28,839 nucleotides of DNA from CAZPWQ01 sp964590495 (GTDB lineage Bacteria; Bacteroidota; Rhodothermia; Balneolales; Balneolaceae). The stretch is taken from NCBI GenBank assembly GCA_964590495.1, contig CAZPWQ010000039.1, forward strand, positions 1 to 28,839. The letters are read 5' to 3'. The position numbers and the translations under genes are program-made. The first letter of the stretch is position 1. The number at the start of each line of letters is the position of its first letter. The notes under the pieces are model-generated. The model was not told the DNA's origin. It did no database searches and saw only the letters and a program-made list of their open reading frames with translations. This document shows, piece by piece, positions 1 through 7,046 of this stretch.

Positions 1-13
1 CATTGATAATTGT

Positions 14-871
14 TCACTGCTGAATCATCGTTTCCACTGTTTCGAGAAGATTCTTCAGCCCTTCAACTTTATTAAGCTTGTTTATCTTATTATAGCTTTG
101 GATCAGATTGCGTATGCAGCGGGCAAGGATTTCGGCCTCCCGGGCGGTCTCAAAATGCCTGCTTTTAGGTTCTACCCCGTTCTGCTTCAGGAAATAATAG
201 CACTGGTTATAGCTCACAATCTTTCCGCGATCAAAGGGATCGATAAGCATTTCATCCTTCTCACCCTTGTATTTCAACATGAAATGGATAGGCATATTAA
301 CGCCGTAAAATGGCAGGTCGAGACGACGTGCAAGGAATAAAACGATCAATCCTAATGAAATTGGCAGCCCCTGCCGGCGGTCGATCACCCGGTTCAGATA
401 TGAGTTGTCGGGATTATAATAATCAATCGTACTGCCGGTGAAATTCAGCTCACCGAAAACGAAATCGATCAGCTTGTGCATCTTTTGGCTGTTGTCGAGT
501 GAATAACGGATATCATCACTGATCATACTGGCAAAACGGTCAAGCTTGTACTTGTATTCACTTTCCCGCAACGTAGGATTGTCAAACCTTGAAAGAATAA
601 AAGAGGCCTCCTCAAGCTGCTTCAGATTCGTTAATCCACCTTCCAGCACATCAAGAAAATCTTCTTCCACATTACTGTAGGTAATCCATTGAATGATTTC
701 ATTGATAAGCTCACGCTCTTTTTTATCACGCACTTCACTTTTTCTCTGATCCAGCAAAGGCACGGCGCTTTCCCCCAGTTCAAACAGGCGGTTTTTTACC
801 TGTAACTGTACATAGGGATCAGGGTCGTCCAACAGATATACCAATGATTCTATTTCATTCTTATCGGGCAT
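14..871 (-). CDS. SirB1-like transglutaminase-fold protein
   Basis: A complete 285-residue protein, probably cytoplasmic since no signal peptide is visible. Residues 1-60 resemble a HEAT-like helical repeat (DDPDPYVQLQVKNRLFELG). Residues about 95-230 match the SirB1/Transglut_core2 family, with the hallmark stretch RRQGLPISLGLIVLFLARRL followed by GVNMPIHFML. The C-terminal 50 residues look helical, like the TPR-type tail of the family. The biochemical role of SirB1 proteins is not settled; the fold resembles transglutaminase/protease cores, but catalysis is doubtful. The gene is transcribed away from the arginine deiminase gene, and the 233-base region between them holds both promoters. The stop lies 13 bases from the window edge, so the gene downstream cannot be seen. 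Family assignment is firm, function is not. Confidence 0.85.
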   Translation of the reverse strand: MPDKNEIESLVYLLDDPDPYVQLQVKNRLFELGESAVPLLDQRKSEVRDKKERELINEIIQWITYSNVEEDFLDVLEGGLTNLKQLEEASFILSRFDNPTLRESEYKYKLDRFASMISDDIRYSLDNSQKMHKLIDFVFGELNFTGSTIDYYNPDNSYLNRVIDRRQGLPISLGLIVLFLARRLDLPFYGVNMPIHFMLKYKGEKDEMLIDPFDRGKIVSYNQCYYFLKQNGVEPKSRHFETAREAEILARCIRNLIQSYNKINKLNKVEGLKNLLETVETMIQQ

Positions 872-1002
872 CTACAATGGGGATTTATTCATAGACTTAC
901 AGAAGTACAACAGCTTTTAGTATCCAATCGTGCGAATTAAAATAGATAAATTATAGATGAATTTTCTACTTAATTGAATTTAAAACTTGCCCATTCAAAG
1001 CG

Positions 1003-1010
1003 TATATTTG
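1003..1010 (+). promoter_or_regulatory. Possible Bacteroidota -7 box upstream of arginine deiminase
   Basis: TATATTTG fits the TAnnTTTG -7 consensus of Bacteroidota-type promoters and lies 95 bases before the deiminase start. The -33 partner is poor: TTG at 987-989 is too close and TTG at 974-976 is too far. If real, transcription would begin near 1015, inside the first arm of the adjacent inverted repeat. Confidence 0.35.
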
Positions 1011-1082
1011 AGCCAACAACCAGTTATTAAACTTTCGGGAGCAGAGCTCCCGTATAGCTGTTGGCTGATAAAAAACAGCTGT
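1011..1082 (+). promoter_or_regulatory. Nested and alternative hairpins in the arginine deiminase leader
   Basis: AGCCAACA (1011-1018) pairs with TGTTGGCT (1059-1066) and encloses a tight inner hairpin, CGGGAGC (1036-1042) with GCTCCCG (1046-1052). GCTGTT (1057-1062) can instead pair with AACAGC (1074-1079), which would break the outer stem; the two structures are mutually exclusive. AACAGCTGTT (1073-1082) is also self-complementary. The arrangement could be a leader switch acting on translation of the ATG at 1105, or a DNA operator. The pairings are seen directly; the regulatory role is inferred. Confidence 0.45.
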
Positions 1083-1104
1083 TCACAACTGACTTTAGAA
1101 ATAC

Positions 1105-2328
1105 ATGCAACTGACCGTCACATCTGAAATTGCACAATTAAAAAGTGTTATTGTCCATACACCGGGCAATGAAGTATCTCTTGTAAACCCGGAACTTAAG
1201 GATGAGTTACTTTTTGACGATATTATTTTTGAGGAAGATGCCCGTCAGGAACACCTTGATATGTTGAGGCTTTTTAAAACGGCAATGCCCGGAGATGGAC
1301 AAATTCATGAAATTATTGATTTGATCCTTGAATGTCTTAAGCAGGATGAAGCCCGTACGTGGTTTATCGAACAATTAATACGCCGGCTGCCTGAAGAGAA
1401 TCTCCATGCCATTGAAAAAGAACTCCTGAACCTCAGTCCAAAAGATCTGATTCAATTTGTTATTGACGGTACAACCCCCTCCATTCAGAGTTTCACAATG
1501 CTGCCAACTCCAAACCTGCTTTTTACCAGAGATCTGGCAGCAGTCATCGGCCGTAATATTCTGGTATCACGTCCTGCCAAAAAAACCCGCCTTCGGGAAG
1601 CTATCCTGATGGAAACGCTGGTAAATTTTCACCCTTTGTTTTCGGATTTAAAGCCAAACGCTATCACAATCACAGACGACGAATCGATTGAAGGCGGCGA
1701 TGTTATCGTTGCCTCCGAAAAGATAGTACTTATCGGGATGAGTGAACGTACCTCATTCAGCGGATTGATGACGGCTACCAAAACCCTGCTGCAACAGGGA
1801 GTAGAACACGTACTCGCAGTCGACATCCCAAAACAGCGTTCGTCCATGCATCTTGATACCATTTTCACTTTTGCAAGCGAGGATGAATGTATTGTTTTCC
1901 CCCCTGCAATAACGGAACGGCGAAATAATGTAGTGCTGTTGTCTTCCCGAAACGGCTCCATCAATACAGAATTAATGCCCTCGCTACATGAGGCTCTTGA
2001 AAGTCTGACAGAGCGTTCGTTGACATTTATTCACTGCGGGGGGAAACAAAGAACCAATCAATTTCGTGAACAATGGACGGACGGGGCAAACGTTTTTGCC
2101 CTTGCTCCGGGTATTATCGTAGGTTATGAGCGGAACACCAACACCTTCAAAGAACTAGAAGAACATGGTTACCAGGTAATGGGCCAGTATGAATTTATAG
2201 AAGAGTTTGAGAATCGCACTTTTGATCCTGCAGACAAAAAAATTGCAATCAGCTTTATGGGACATGAGTTATGCCGGGGCCGTGGCGGTGCCCGCTGTAT
2301 GACGATGCCTATAGCACGAGCTACATAA
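1105..2328 (+). CDS. arcA: Arginine deiminase
   Basis: A 407-residue protein of normal length for arginine deiminase, which hydrolyses L-arginine to citrulline and ammonia in the cytoplasm. The family core is visible: the N-terminal LKSVIVHTPG strand, FTRDLAAVIG, the substrate-binding ESIEGGDV segment, HLDTIFTF with catalytic His and Asp, and the C-terminal nucleophile Cys398 in GGARCMTMPIAR. All key residues appear intact. No carbamate kinase or ornithine carbamoyltransferase gene is nearby, so a complete ADI fermentation operon is not shown here; it may act in arginine catabolism or acid/nitrogen homeostasis. The next gene starts 12 bases downstream in the same frame, suggesting one transcript. 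The leader carries strong inverted repeats. The ATG has no clear Shine-Dalgarno sequence. Confidence 0.93.
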   Translation: MQLTVTSEIAQLKSVIVHTPGNEVSLVNPELKDELLFDDIIFEEDARQEHLDMLRLFKTAMPGDGQIHEIIDLILECLKQDEARTWFIEQLIRRLPEENLHAIEKELLNLSPKDLIQFVIDGTTPSIQSFTMLPTPNLLFTRDLAAVIGRNILVSRPAKKTRLREAILMETLVNFHPLFSDLKPNAITITDDESIEGGDVIVASEKIVLIGMSERTSFSGLMTATKTLLQQGVEHVLAVDIPKQRSSMHLDTIFTFASEDECIVFPPAITERRNNVVLLSSRNGSINTELMPSLHEALESLTERSLTFIHCGGKQRTNQFREQWTDGANVFALAPGIIVGYERNTNTFKELEEHGYQVMGQYEFIEEFENRTFDPADKKIAISFMGHELCRGRGGARCMTMPIARAT

Positions 2329-2340
2329 AACCAGAAATCA

Positions 2341-3570
2341 TTGGATAATAAACCCTCTCCCTTTACTTCTGATCTCAGCCGAGAGGAAGTGGAGTTCGAA
2401 ACACCGCAAAAACCAGAACCTGAGTTTGATGCCAAAACTATTCTGAAGCACCTGGCTCTTTTCCTAGTCACCTTTGTCTGTGTGGCGCTGGCGGGAGCCT
2501 ATTTTGTGGGATTCGAACCTTCGCTGTTTCCTGTAATGCTGCCGAATTTATCGGATTTTTACCGCGGACTGCTATTCGCAGCTCTGCTCCTCGGCTTTTT
2601 GGGTACGCATGAATTCGGCCATTTTTTCGCTGCGATGTATCATAATATAAAGGTGTCGCTCCCCTATTTTATTCCCTTTCCGCTGGGAATCGGAACGGTA
2701 GGTGCCGTAATCCGTATCAAACAAAAAATCAACGACACCTATAAGATGTTTGATATAGGTATCGCCGGACCGCTGGCAGGATTTGTGGTATCACTGGCAA
2801 TTTTGCTATATGGTTTCTCAACGCTGCCGGACCCTTCCTATATCCAGAATTTTGAAGGTCATGAGGCAGTAAAAGAATATGTAACCCAGCATGGGGTTTA
2901 TCCCGATAACATACCCGAGGGCGATGCAACAAACGGCCAAACACTCATTGTAGGTAACACGCTCCTCTATGGATTTATGGCTTCTTTTTTTGAGAACGTT
3001 CCGCCGATGTGGGAGATGTATCATTACCCGTTTCTGTTTGCGGGATGGCTGGGACTTTTCTTTACGGCGCTCAATCTGACTCCGATCGGACAGCTCGACG
3101 GCGGCCATATCCTTTATTCTCTTATCGGCTTTAAAAAACACCGGATGGTTGCCCGGATATTTTTTGGAGTATTGGTTACCCTTGCCGGTATAGAGGCCGT
3201 TCCTTTTATTCACCTTTCCCTCGGGGAGTATGACAGTGCCGTGGGTTCTCTAAGCTGGCTTATCTGGGCTGCCGTATTGTTCTGGCTGCTCCGGAAAGCC
3301 TTTCACGGCGATCACCGCTGGATTGCACCCGCACTGATCGTTTCACTCCTGTTGTCGGCCGGTTACCTGTATCTGGTTCAGGGAAGTATTGAAACATCTA
3401 GCTCCCTGATTTGGGTCATATGGTCATTTTTTGTTGCTTATCTCGTTAAAATAGAGCACCCGCCGGCCCTTTACGAACGGCCGCTTGATCCCACACGAAA
3501 AGCTCTGGGCTGGATCAGTATGGTTATCTTTGTATTGTGTATCAGCCCGAATCCCTTATATTTGATCTAG
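2341..3570 (+). CDS. Site-2 protease family membrane metalloprotease (M50)
   Basis: A 409-residue polytopic protein. HEFGH at residues 90-94 in the second hydrophobic segment supplies the zinc ligands and catalytic Glu. LDGGH at about residue 252-256, after NLTPIGQ, supplies the third, aspartate ligand. The PFPLGIGTVGAVIRIK stretch between them is typical of the EGY1-like/bacterial M50 branch that cleaves substrates within the membrane. About eight hydrophobic segments can be counted. The start must be TTG at 2341 or later: reading upstream in frame, only four sense codons separate it from the deiminase stop, and no ATG occurs before residue 60. A cytoplasmic acidic N-terminus of about 35 residues precedes the first membrane span. 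Its substrate cannot be deduced. Confidence 0.88.
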   Translation: MDNKPSPFTSDLSREEVEFETPQKPEPEFDAKTILKHLALFLVTFVCVALAGAYFVGFEPSLFPVMLPNLSDFYRGLLFAALLLGFLGTHEFGHFFAAMYHNIKVSLPYFIPFPLGIGTVGAVIRIKQKINDTYKMFDIGIAGPLAGFVVSLAILLYGFSTLPDPSYIQNFEGHEAVKEYVTQHGVYPDNIPEGDATNGQTLIVGNTLLYGFMASFFENVPPMWEMYHYPFLFAGWLGLFFTALNLTPIGQLDGGHILYSLIGFKKHRMVARIFFGVLVTLAGIEAVPFIHLSLGEYDSAVGSLSWLIWAAVLFWLLRKAFHGDHRWIAPALIVSLLLSAGYLYLVQGSIETSSSLIWVIWSFFVAYLVKIEHPPALYERPLDPTRKALGWISMVIFVLCISPNPLYLI

Positions 3571-3649
3571 TTTGGTTTATTTATCATGATATTTTGGAGG
3601 AAATCGGAATATTCTTTCTATCTAACTGCAATTAAATGATCCTCTTTTA

Positions 3650-4066
3650 ATGCGCTACCTTACGATACTATTACTGACGCTGTTTATAGCCTGTTCAAAT
3701 GAGACTCCGCAAAACCTGGGCGAGCAAGTCGACCAGCTGATTGCCGAAGACAACTATACGGAAGCACTGGAACTGGTGAATAATGCCGATCCGGCTCAAA
3801 CCGATGATGACATCGACATCCTTAAGGAAAAAACCTATTTGAATTACGGCCTTTATCTGGAATACAGGGGACCGGAGGAAAGCTCCATGCGGGATCGAAT
3901 GACTTCCGCACTTGAACAGTTTATAGAAGTACTCAGGATTAACTCCAAAAACGAGCAGGCACGTTCAGAAATCAGGCAGATTATGGGTATTTATGAAACG
4001 ATGCCTGACCGTTCACCCGGAGATGAAATTTTAAATGATCTGCGGGAACTCGGATTCGAATATTAA
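3650..4066 (+). CDS. Small putative lipoprotein with TPR-like helices
   Basis: A 138-residue protein starting with a lipoprotein signal, MRYLTILLLTLFIAC, in which Cys15 follows a hydrophobic run (lipobox FIAC). The mature part is acidic and helical; residues about 24-50 (QLIAEDNYTEALELVNNAD) and 85-110 (ALEQFIEVLRINSKNEQARS) resemble tetratricopeptide repeats. It probably sits on the periplasmic face of a membrane, perhaps as a partner or scaffold. It lies between the site-2 protease and smpB with about 80 bases upstream, so it may have its own promoter. I do not recognise a named family. Confidence 0.7.
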   Translation: MRYLTILLLTLFIACSNETPQNLGEQVDQLIAEDNYTEALELVNNADPAQTDDDIDILKEKTYLNYGLYLEYRGPEESSMRDRMTSALEQFIEVLRINSKNEQARSEIRQIMGIYETMPDRSPGDEILNDLRELGFEY

Positions 4067-4070
4067 AAAA

Positions 4071-4119
4071 GCACGTAAAATTGATGTGGTGAAGAATGAA
4101 ACATAACTTCATCACGTGC
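4071..4119. other. Imperfect hairpin between lipoprotein gene and smpB
   Basis: GCACGT (4071-4076) pairs with ACGTGC (4114-4119), and TGAAG further in pairs with CTTCA. It begins five bases after the lipoprotein stop. No T-run follows on the plus strand, so it is at best a weak terminator or mRNA 3'-end stabiliser. Confidence 0.35.
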
Positions 4120-4186
4120 CGTTAATTAAACTCTTAGAACTTATATCGTACATCTTTCAAATCGGCAGAAAGTAATTTAGTCATAC

Positions 4187-4666
4187 ATGTCCAAAAAGAA
4201 TTCCAATAATACACCTACAATCAAGAACCGGAAGGCCCGGCACGAATTCAATGTTGAAGAAACATATGAAGCCGGCATTGTTCTCAAAGGTACCGAGGTG
4301 AAATCACTGCGCAGCGGCAACGCCAGCCTCAGCGAGGCTTTTGCCTACATCCAGGACGGCGAAGTCTGGCTGCGGGATATGTATATCAAGCCCTATAAAG
4401 AGGGTTCATATTCGAACCATGATGAAAGGCGTCCCCGAAAGTTGTTACTTAACAAGCGGGAAATACGCGAGCTGGATAAAGCAATATCACAAAAAGGATA
4501 TACACTCATTCCCCTGAAACTGTATTTCAAAAAAGGATATGCCAAAGTTCTGCTGGGAATAGCCAAGGGTAAAAAGAAGTACGACAAGAGAGAAGACATC
4601 AAGGAACGGGATATCAAACGTGAACTTGAACGAAAAGTTAAAGGCACCTATAAAGTTAACCTGTGA
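4187..4666 (+). CDS. smpB: SsrA-binding protein SmpB
   Basis: A 159-residue SmpB, which binds the tRNA-like part of tmRNA and is required for trans-translation and rescue of stalled ribosomes. The family signatures are clear: NRKARHEFNVEETYEAGIVL near the N-terminus, GTEVKSLRSGNASLSEAFAY, then the RPRKLLLNKREIREL block and LYFKKGYAKVLLGIAKGKK. The basic C-terminal tail (DKREDIKERDIKRELERKVK), which reaches into the mRNA channel, is present. No ssrA (tmRNA) gene was seen in the window. The mtfA-like gene follows after 11 bases, so the two are probably co-transcribed. Confidence 0.97.
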   Translation: MSKKNSNNTPTIKNRKARHEFNVEETYEAGIVLKGTEVKSLRSGNASLSEAFAYIQDGEVWLRDMYIKPYKEGSYSNHDERRPRKLLLNKREIRELDKAISQKGYTLIPLKLYFKKGYAKVLLGIAKGKKKYDKREDIKERDIKRELERKVKGTYKVNL

Positions 4667-4677
4667 TACGATGAACT

Positions 4678-5457
4678 ATGTTTGGATTTACCAAACGTCG
4701 CCGCCGGCGCCTGATGCAGCAGGATTTTCCTGACGAATGGCTGCGTATTCTTAAAAATGCTGTTCCTTACTATCGGCAACTTCCGAAAAATCTGCAGAAA
4801 AAGCTGCAGGGTCTGATCAACATTTTTATCGATGAAAAGACGTTCGAAGGGTGTGGCGGACTCCAAATAACAGATGAAATAAAAGTAACAATCGCCGCCC
4901 AGGCCTGTATTCTTATACTTGGCCTTAGAAACCTTTCCTCCTTTTATCCCGGACTGCGTTCTATCCTTGTTTATCCCCGCCACTATTTTGCCCGCGTAAA
5001 GCAGCACCATGAAGGTGGCGTGGTCGAAGAAGGCATACAGAGCAGACATGGCGAATCATGGTCACACGGCAACATCGTTCTGGCGTGGGATGAAGTAAAA
5101 CAGGGTGCCGGTGATTACCGCGACGGACAAAACCTGGTTTTCCACGAATTCGCCCATCACCTTGATTATGAATATGGAGCTACTCAACAGATAACTGACT
5201 CTACCGGCGACACTACCTTTCTGGCATGGGCGCGAATACTCAGCAACGAATATCAAGAATTTATCAACGACCTGAGAAAAAGACAGAAAACAATTTTCGA
5301 TGAATACGGAGCAGAAAATATGGCTGAATTTTTTGCGGTAGTGACCGAATGCTTTTTCGAGCAACCGAAAGAAATGAAACATTCCCATCCTGAACTATAC
5401 GAACAGCTTACCAAATTTTATCAACAGGACCCGCTTCGGTATTTCAGTGAGCAATGA
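4678..5457 (+). CDS. mtfA: MtfA-family zinc-dependent peptidase (M90)
   Basis: A 259-residue protein. The zinc motif HEFAH lies at residues 156-160 within NLVFHEFAHHLDYEYGA, and the downstream MAEFFAVVTECFFEQP supplies the expected distal Glu. This matches MtfA, an aminopeptidase known in E. coli to bind the repressor Mlc; whether an Mlc partner exists here is unknown. The N-terminal KRRRRRLMQQDFPDEWLRIL is typical of the family. No signal peptide is visible, so it is likely cytoplasmic. The gene follows smpB after 11 bases. Its last four codons are built from CAGTGA/CAATGA repeat words that continue past the stop, so the extreme C-terminus may be repeat-derived. Confidence 0.88.
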   Translation: MFGFTKRRRRRLMQQDFPDEWLRILKNAVPYYRQLPKNLQKKLQGLINIFIDEKTFEGCGGLQITDEIKVTIAAQACILILGLRNLSSFYPGLRSILVYPRHYFARVKQHHEGGVVEEGIQSRHGESWSHGNIVLAWDEVKQGAGDYRDGQNLVFHEFAHHLDYEYGATQQITDSTGDTTFLAWARILSNEYQEFINDLRKRQKTIFDEYGAENMAEFFAVVTECFFEQPKEMKHSHPELYEQLTKFYQQDPLRYFSEQ

Positions 5458-5500
5458 ACAGTGAAAACAGTGAACAATGATCAGTGTGTCAGTGATCAGT
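5445..5500. repeat. CAGTGAW heptamer array overlapping the mtfA stop
   Basis: Eight units of seven bases (occasional 8 or 9) follow the pattern CARTGAN: CAGTGAG at 5445, CAATGAA at 5452, CAGTGAA at 5459 and 5468, CAATGAT at 5475, CAGTGTG at 5482, CAGTGAT at 5490 and a partial CAGT at 5497. The second unit contributes the TGA stop codon of mtfA. No spacer/repeat alternation of a CRISPR is present. Confidence 0.85.
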
Positions 5501-5507
5501 TGCCAAC

Positions 5508-5571
5508 GCATTACGCAATTTATCTCGTGCCGTTGCTCTGCGGCGGCACGTTGTTTGGACGCTCTGCGTCT
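5508..5571. repeat. GCATTAC word and two short hairpins in the mtfA-osmC spacer
   Basis: GCATTAC GCAATTT at 5508-5521 is the reverse complement of the GTAATGC word found after fabI. CGTGCCG (5526-5532) pairs with CGGCACG (5544-5550), and GACGC pairs with GCGTC around TCT in the bases that follow. These may act as bidirectional terminators between the two convergent genes, although no T-run is attached. Confidence 0.5.
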
Positions 5572-5590
5572 GGTTTGCTGCCTTAAGAAG

Positions 5591-5629
5591 CAGTGGTTCA
5601 GTCTGTCAGTGATCAGTGTGACAGGATAT
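5591..5629. repeat. Second CAGT-word array in the same spacer
   Basis: Five units of 7-8 bases begin with CAG: CAGTGGTT at 5591, CAGTCTGT at 5599, CAGTGAT at 5607, CAGTGTGA at 5614 and CAGGATAT at 5622. They run in the same direction as the 5445-5500 array, about 90 bases away. Confidence 0.7.
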
Positions 5630-5669
5630 CCCGTCTCGCTTCCAGCGTTTACGTCTAGCGTCTCACAAA

Positions 5670-6176
5670 TTATGCACGTTCGGTCGTAACGGTAATCTCG
5701 GGATGGCTTTGGAGCGTCTGATAAACCACACAATAACGTTCGGTCAGCTCAATCAACTTTTCAAGTTTGGATGATTCTTCATCGGTGTCCAGCTCAAAAA
5801 TCAGGCGTATTTTTTTAAATCCGACCGGTGCATCTTTTGAGACTCCCAGGGTGCCACGGAAATCAAGGTCGCCTTCCGCTTTGACTATTCCACTGTTAAG
5901 GGTAATTCCCATCGCTGTAGACACCGAATTAAGGGTCACACCGGCACAAGCTACAAGCGACTGAAGCAACATATCACCGGAACATGCAAATGAACCATCT
6001 CCGCCGGTGGCGGGATGCAAGCCGGCCTTCGCAGTACCTGCATATGATTCAACATTACAGGAGAAATCCTCACCCAGTTCTCCCTCCGCATGCAGGGTCC
6101 ATTCCCCTTCCTGCGGGTCTTCTTTATATTTTTCTTTTAACGGGGCCTGTAGTTCGCGCAGCTTGTTTCTGTCCAT
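5670..6176 (-). CDS. OsmC family protein
   Basis: A 168-residue protein of the OsmC/Ohr superfamily, whose members usually reduce organic hydroperoxides with a pair of cysteines. One Cys lies in LLQSLVACAGVTLNSV and the second in ELTERYCVVYQTL, both at the family positions. The Arg/Glu environment of a classical Ohr active site is not obvious, so it may belong to the broader YhfA/OsmC-like branch. Length is slightly above the usual 140-150 because of a charged N-terminal extension of about 30 residues. Probably cytoplasmic. It is convergent with mtfA, and its 3' spacer is filled with short repeats. No operon partner lies upstream. Confidence 0.85.
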   Translation of the reverse strand: MDRNKLRELQAPLKEKYKEDPQEGEWTLHAEGELGEDFSCNVESYAGTAKAGLHPATGGDGSFACSGDMLLQSLVACAGVTLNSVSTAMGITLNSGIVKAEGDLDFRGTLGVSKDAPVGFKKIRLIFELDTDEESSKLEKLIELTERYCVVYQTLQSHPEITVTTERA

Positions 6177-6275
6177 AATCTGTTTAATAAAATTTACCGG
6201 TTGTTTAGCAATAAGTTAGGAACTATGTGCCTAAGGTGACACATCGATTTTCAGTTAAAATATCGACCATAGGCT

Positions 6276-6455
6276 GCTCTGCGCCGGGTGATACCCCTAA
6301 ATCCCCTAAAGGGGACTTGCTGTATGAGCTTATTAATAAAATGATAAATAGCTTATAAAACTGAAGCTCTTATACCAAAGGCTTTGTCAATAAAAGAGGC
6401 CATCCAAAGTCCCCTCTAGGGGATTCAGGGGTCGGATGGCACAGATGCAGAGTGG
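6276..6455. mobile_element. MITE-like inverted-repeat element, no coding capacity
   Basis: Two 26-base arms, 6293-6318 and 6407-6432, are inverted copies with 24 of 26 positions matching. Each arm contains the 9-base words CCCCTRAAT and CCCCTARAG and ends in GGGGACTT. The match continues weakly outward to CTCTGC-like ends. The 88-base core is AT-rich with no open frame. Similar C4T/AG4 palindromes are familiar from intergenic DNA of this phylum (recalled, not searched). No target-site duplication could be confirmed, so mobility is inferred from shape. The rest of the 428-base spacer shows only the rnpB terminator. Confidence 0.55.
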
Positions 6456-6559
6456 TTATATAAGGTTCCTTAACCGCACAACTGTATCATGCTTACCAGT
6501 TCATACTCAACTTTGGTGTTTATGTGATTTAGTGACGACACCAGAAAACTAAATATAAG

Positions 6560-6590
6560 AAAAAAGGCCGCCCTGTTCGGACGGCCTTTT
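6560..6590 (-). terminator. Rho-independent terminator of rnpB
   Basis: AAAAGGCCG (6562-6570) pairs with CGGCCTTTT (6582-6590), plus two inner G-C pairs across one mismatch. On the minus strand the stem ends in six T, right after the RNase P RNA 3' end. Confidence 0.85.
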
Positions 6591-6604
6591 CATCTAGAAT
6601 CAAA

Positions 6605-6974
6605 GGATGATCTGTAAGCCGAATTCTGTATCCCGACTGCTGTCGGGTGGCAATCATTTATCTGGTCCCCGGATCACTCCGGGGCTCAAGCACTCTACCC
6701 GGCAGTATTGCGACGAGCGGCGCACTGCCTGCATGAGCTTGCACCCCGTGAGGTTTGCCCTGCCCCCGAACATCACTGCCGGGGCGGTGAGCTCTTACCT
6801 CACCTTTTCACCTTTGCCCCCGCACATAAAGATTTATGTGCGGGGGTAGTCTGTTTTCTGTGGCACTTTCTACCCCGGTTTCCCGGGATCTTCCCGTTAG
6901 GAAGCACGGTTGCTCGTTGGTGTTCGGACTTTCCTCCCCGCATATAAACATGCAAAGCGATTACCCGATCATCC
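6605..6974 (-). ncRNA. rnpB: RNase P RNA, bacterial type A
   Basis: The catalytic RNA of RNase P, which removes the 5' leader of tRNA precursors. Read on the minus strand it contains the universal 5' box GGAGGAAAGTCCGAAC, the GAAAGTGCCACAGAAAA region, and AGGTGAAAAGGTGAGGTAAGAG followed by the 3' box ending in CGGCTTACAGATC. The termini pair as helix P1: GGATGATC at the 5' end (6967-6974) with GATCATCC at the 3' end (6605-6612). About 370 nucleotides, normal for type A. A strong terminator follows. It lies 72 bases downstream of the coiled-coil gene on the same strand, so it may be processed from a longer transcript or have its own promoter. Confidence 0.95.
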
Positions 6975-6993
6975 GTTTAAAACAACGTATAAT

Positions 6994-7009
6994 CATACGT
7001 CTTCGTATG
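6994..7009 (-). other. Small hairpin between coiled-coil gene and rnpB
   Basis: CATACG (6994-6999) and CGTATG (7004-7009) form a perfect 6-bp stem with a 4-base loop. On the minus strand it is followed by a moderately T-rich stretch. It could be a weak terminator for the upstream gene or a processing signal before rnpB. Confidence 0.35.
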
Positions 7010-7046
7010 TAGTATTTCTCTCCCTTTAAAAGAGCAAGTTTATAAG

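Noticed and set aside
2969..3049. Frameshift in the site-2 protease, because of weakly conserved sequence between its two motifs
   Set aside because: The frame is open throughout and the LDGG motif follows in the same frame; the insert is a periplasmic loop.
5445..5500. Possible CRISPR array
   Set aside because: Units are only seven bases with no unique spacers and no cas genes; it is a short tandem word array.
5477..5733. Small open frames in the mtfA-osmC spacer
   Set aside because: They are made of repeat words and hairpin sequence, overlap both neighbours on opposing strands and resemble no protein.
6607..6947. Two open frames of about 80 codons on the plus strand
   Set aside because: They are antisense translations of the RNase P RNA, whose conserved boxes and P1 pairing are unmistakable.
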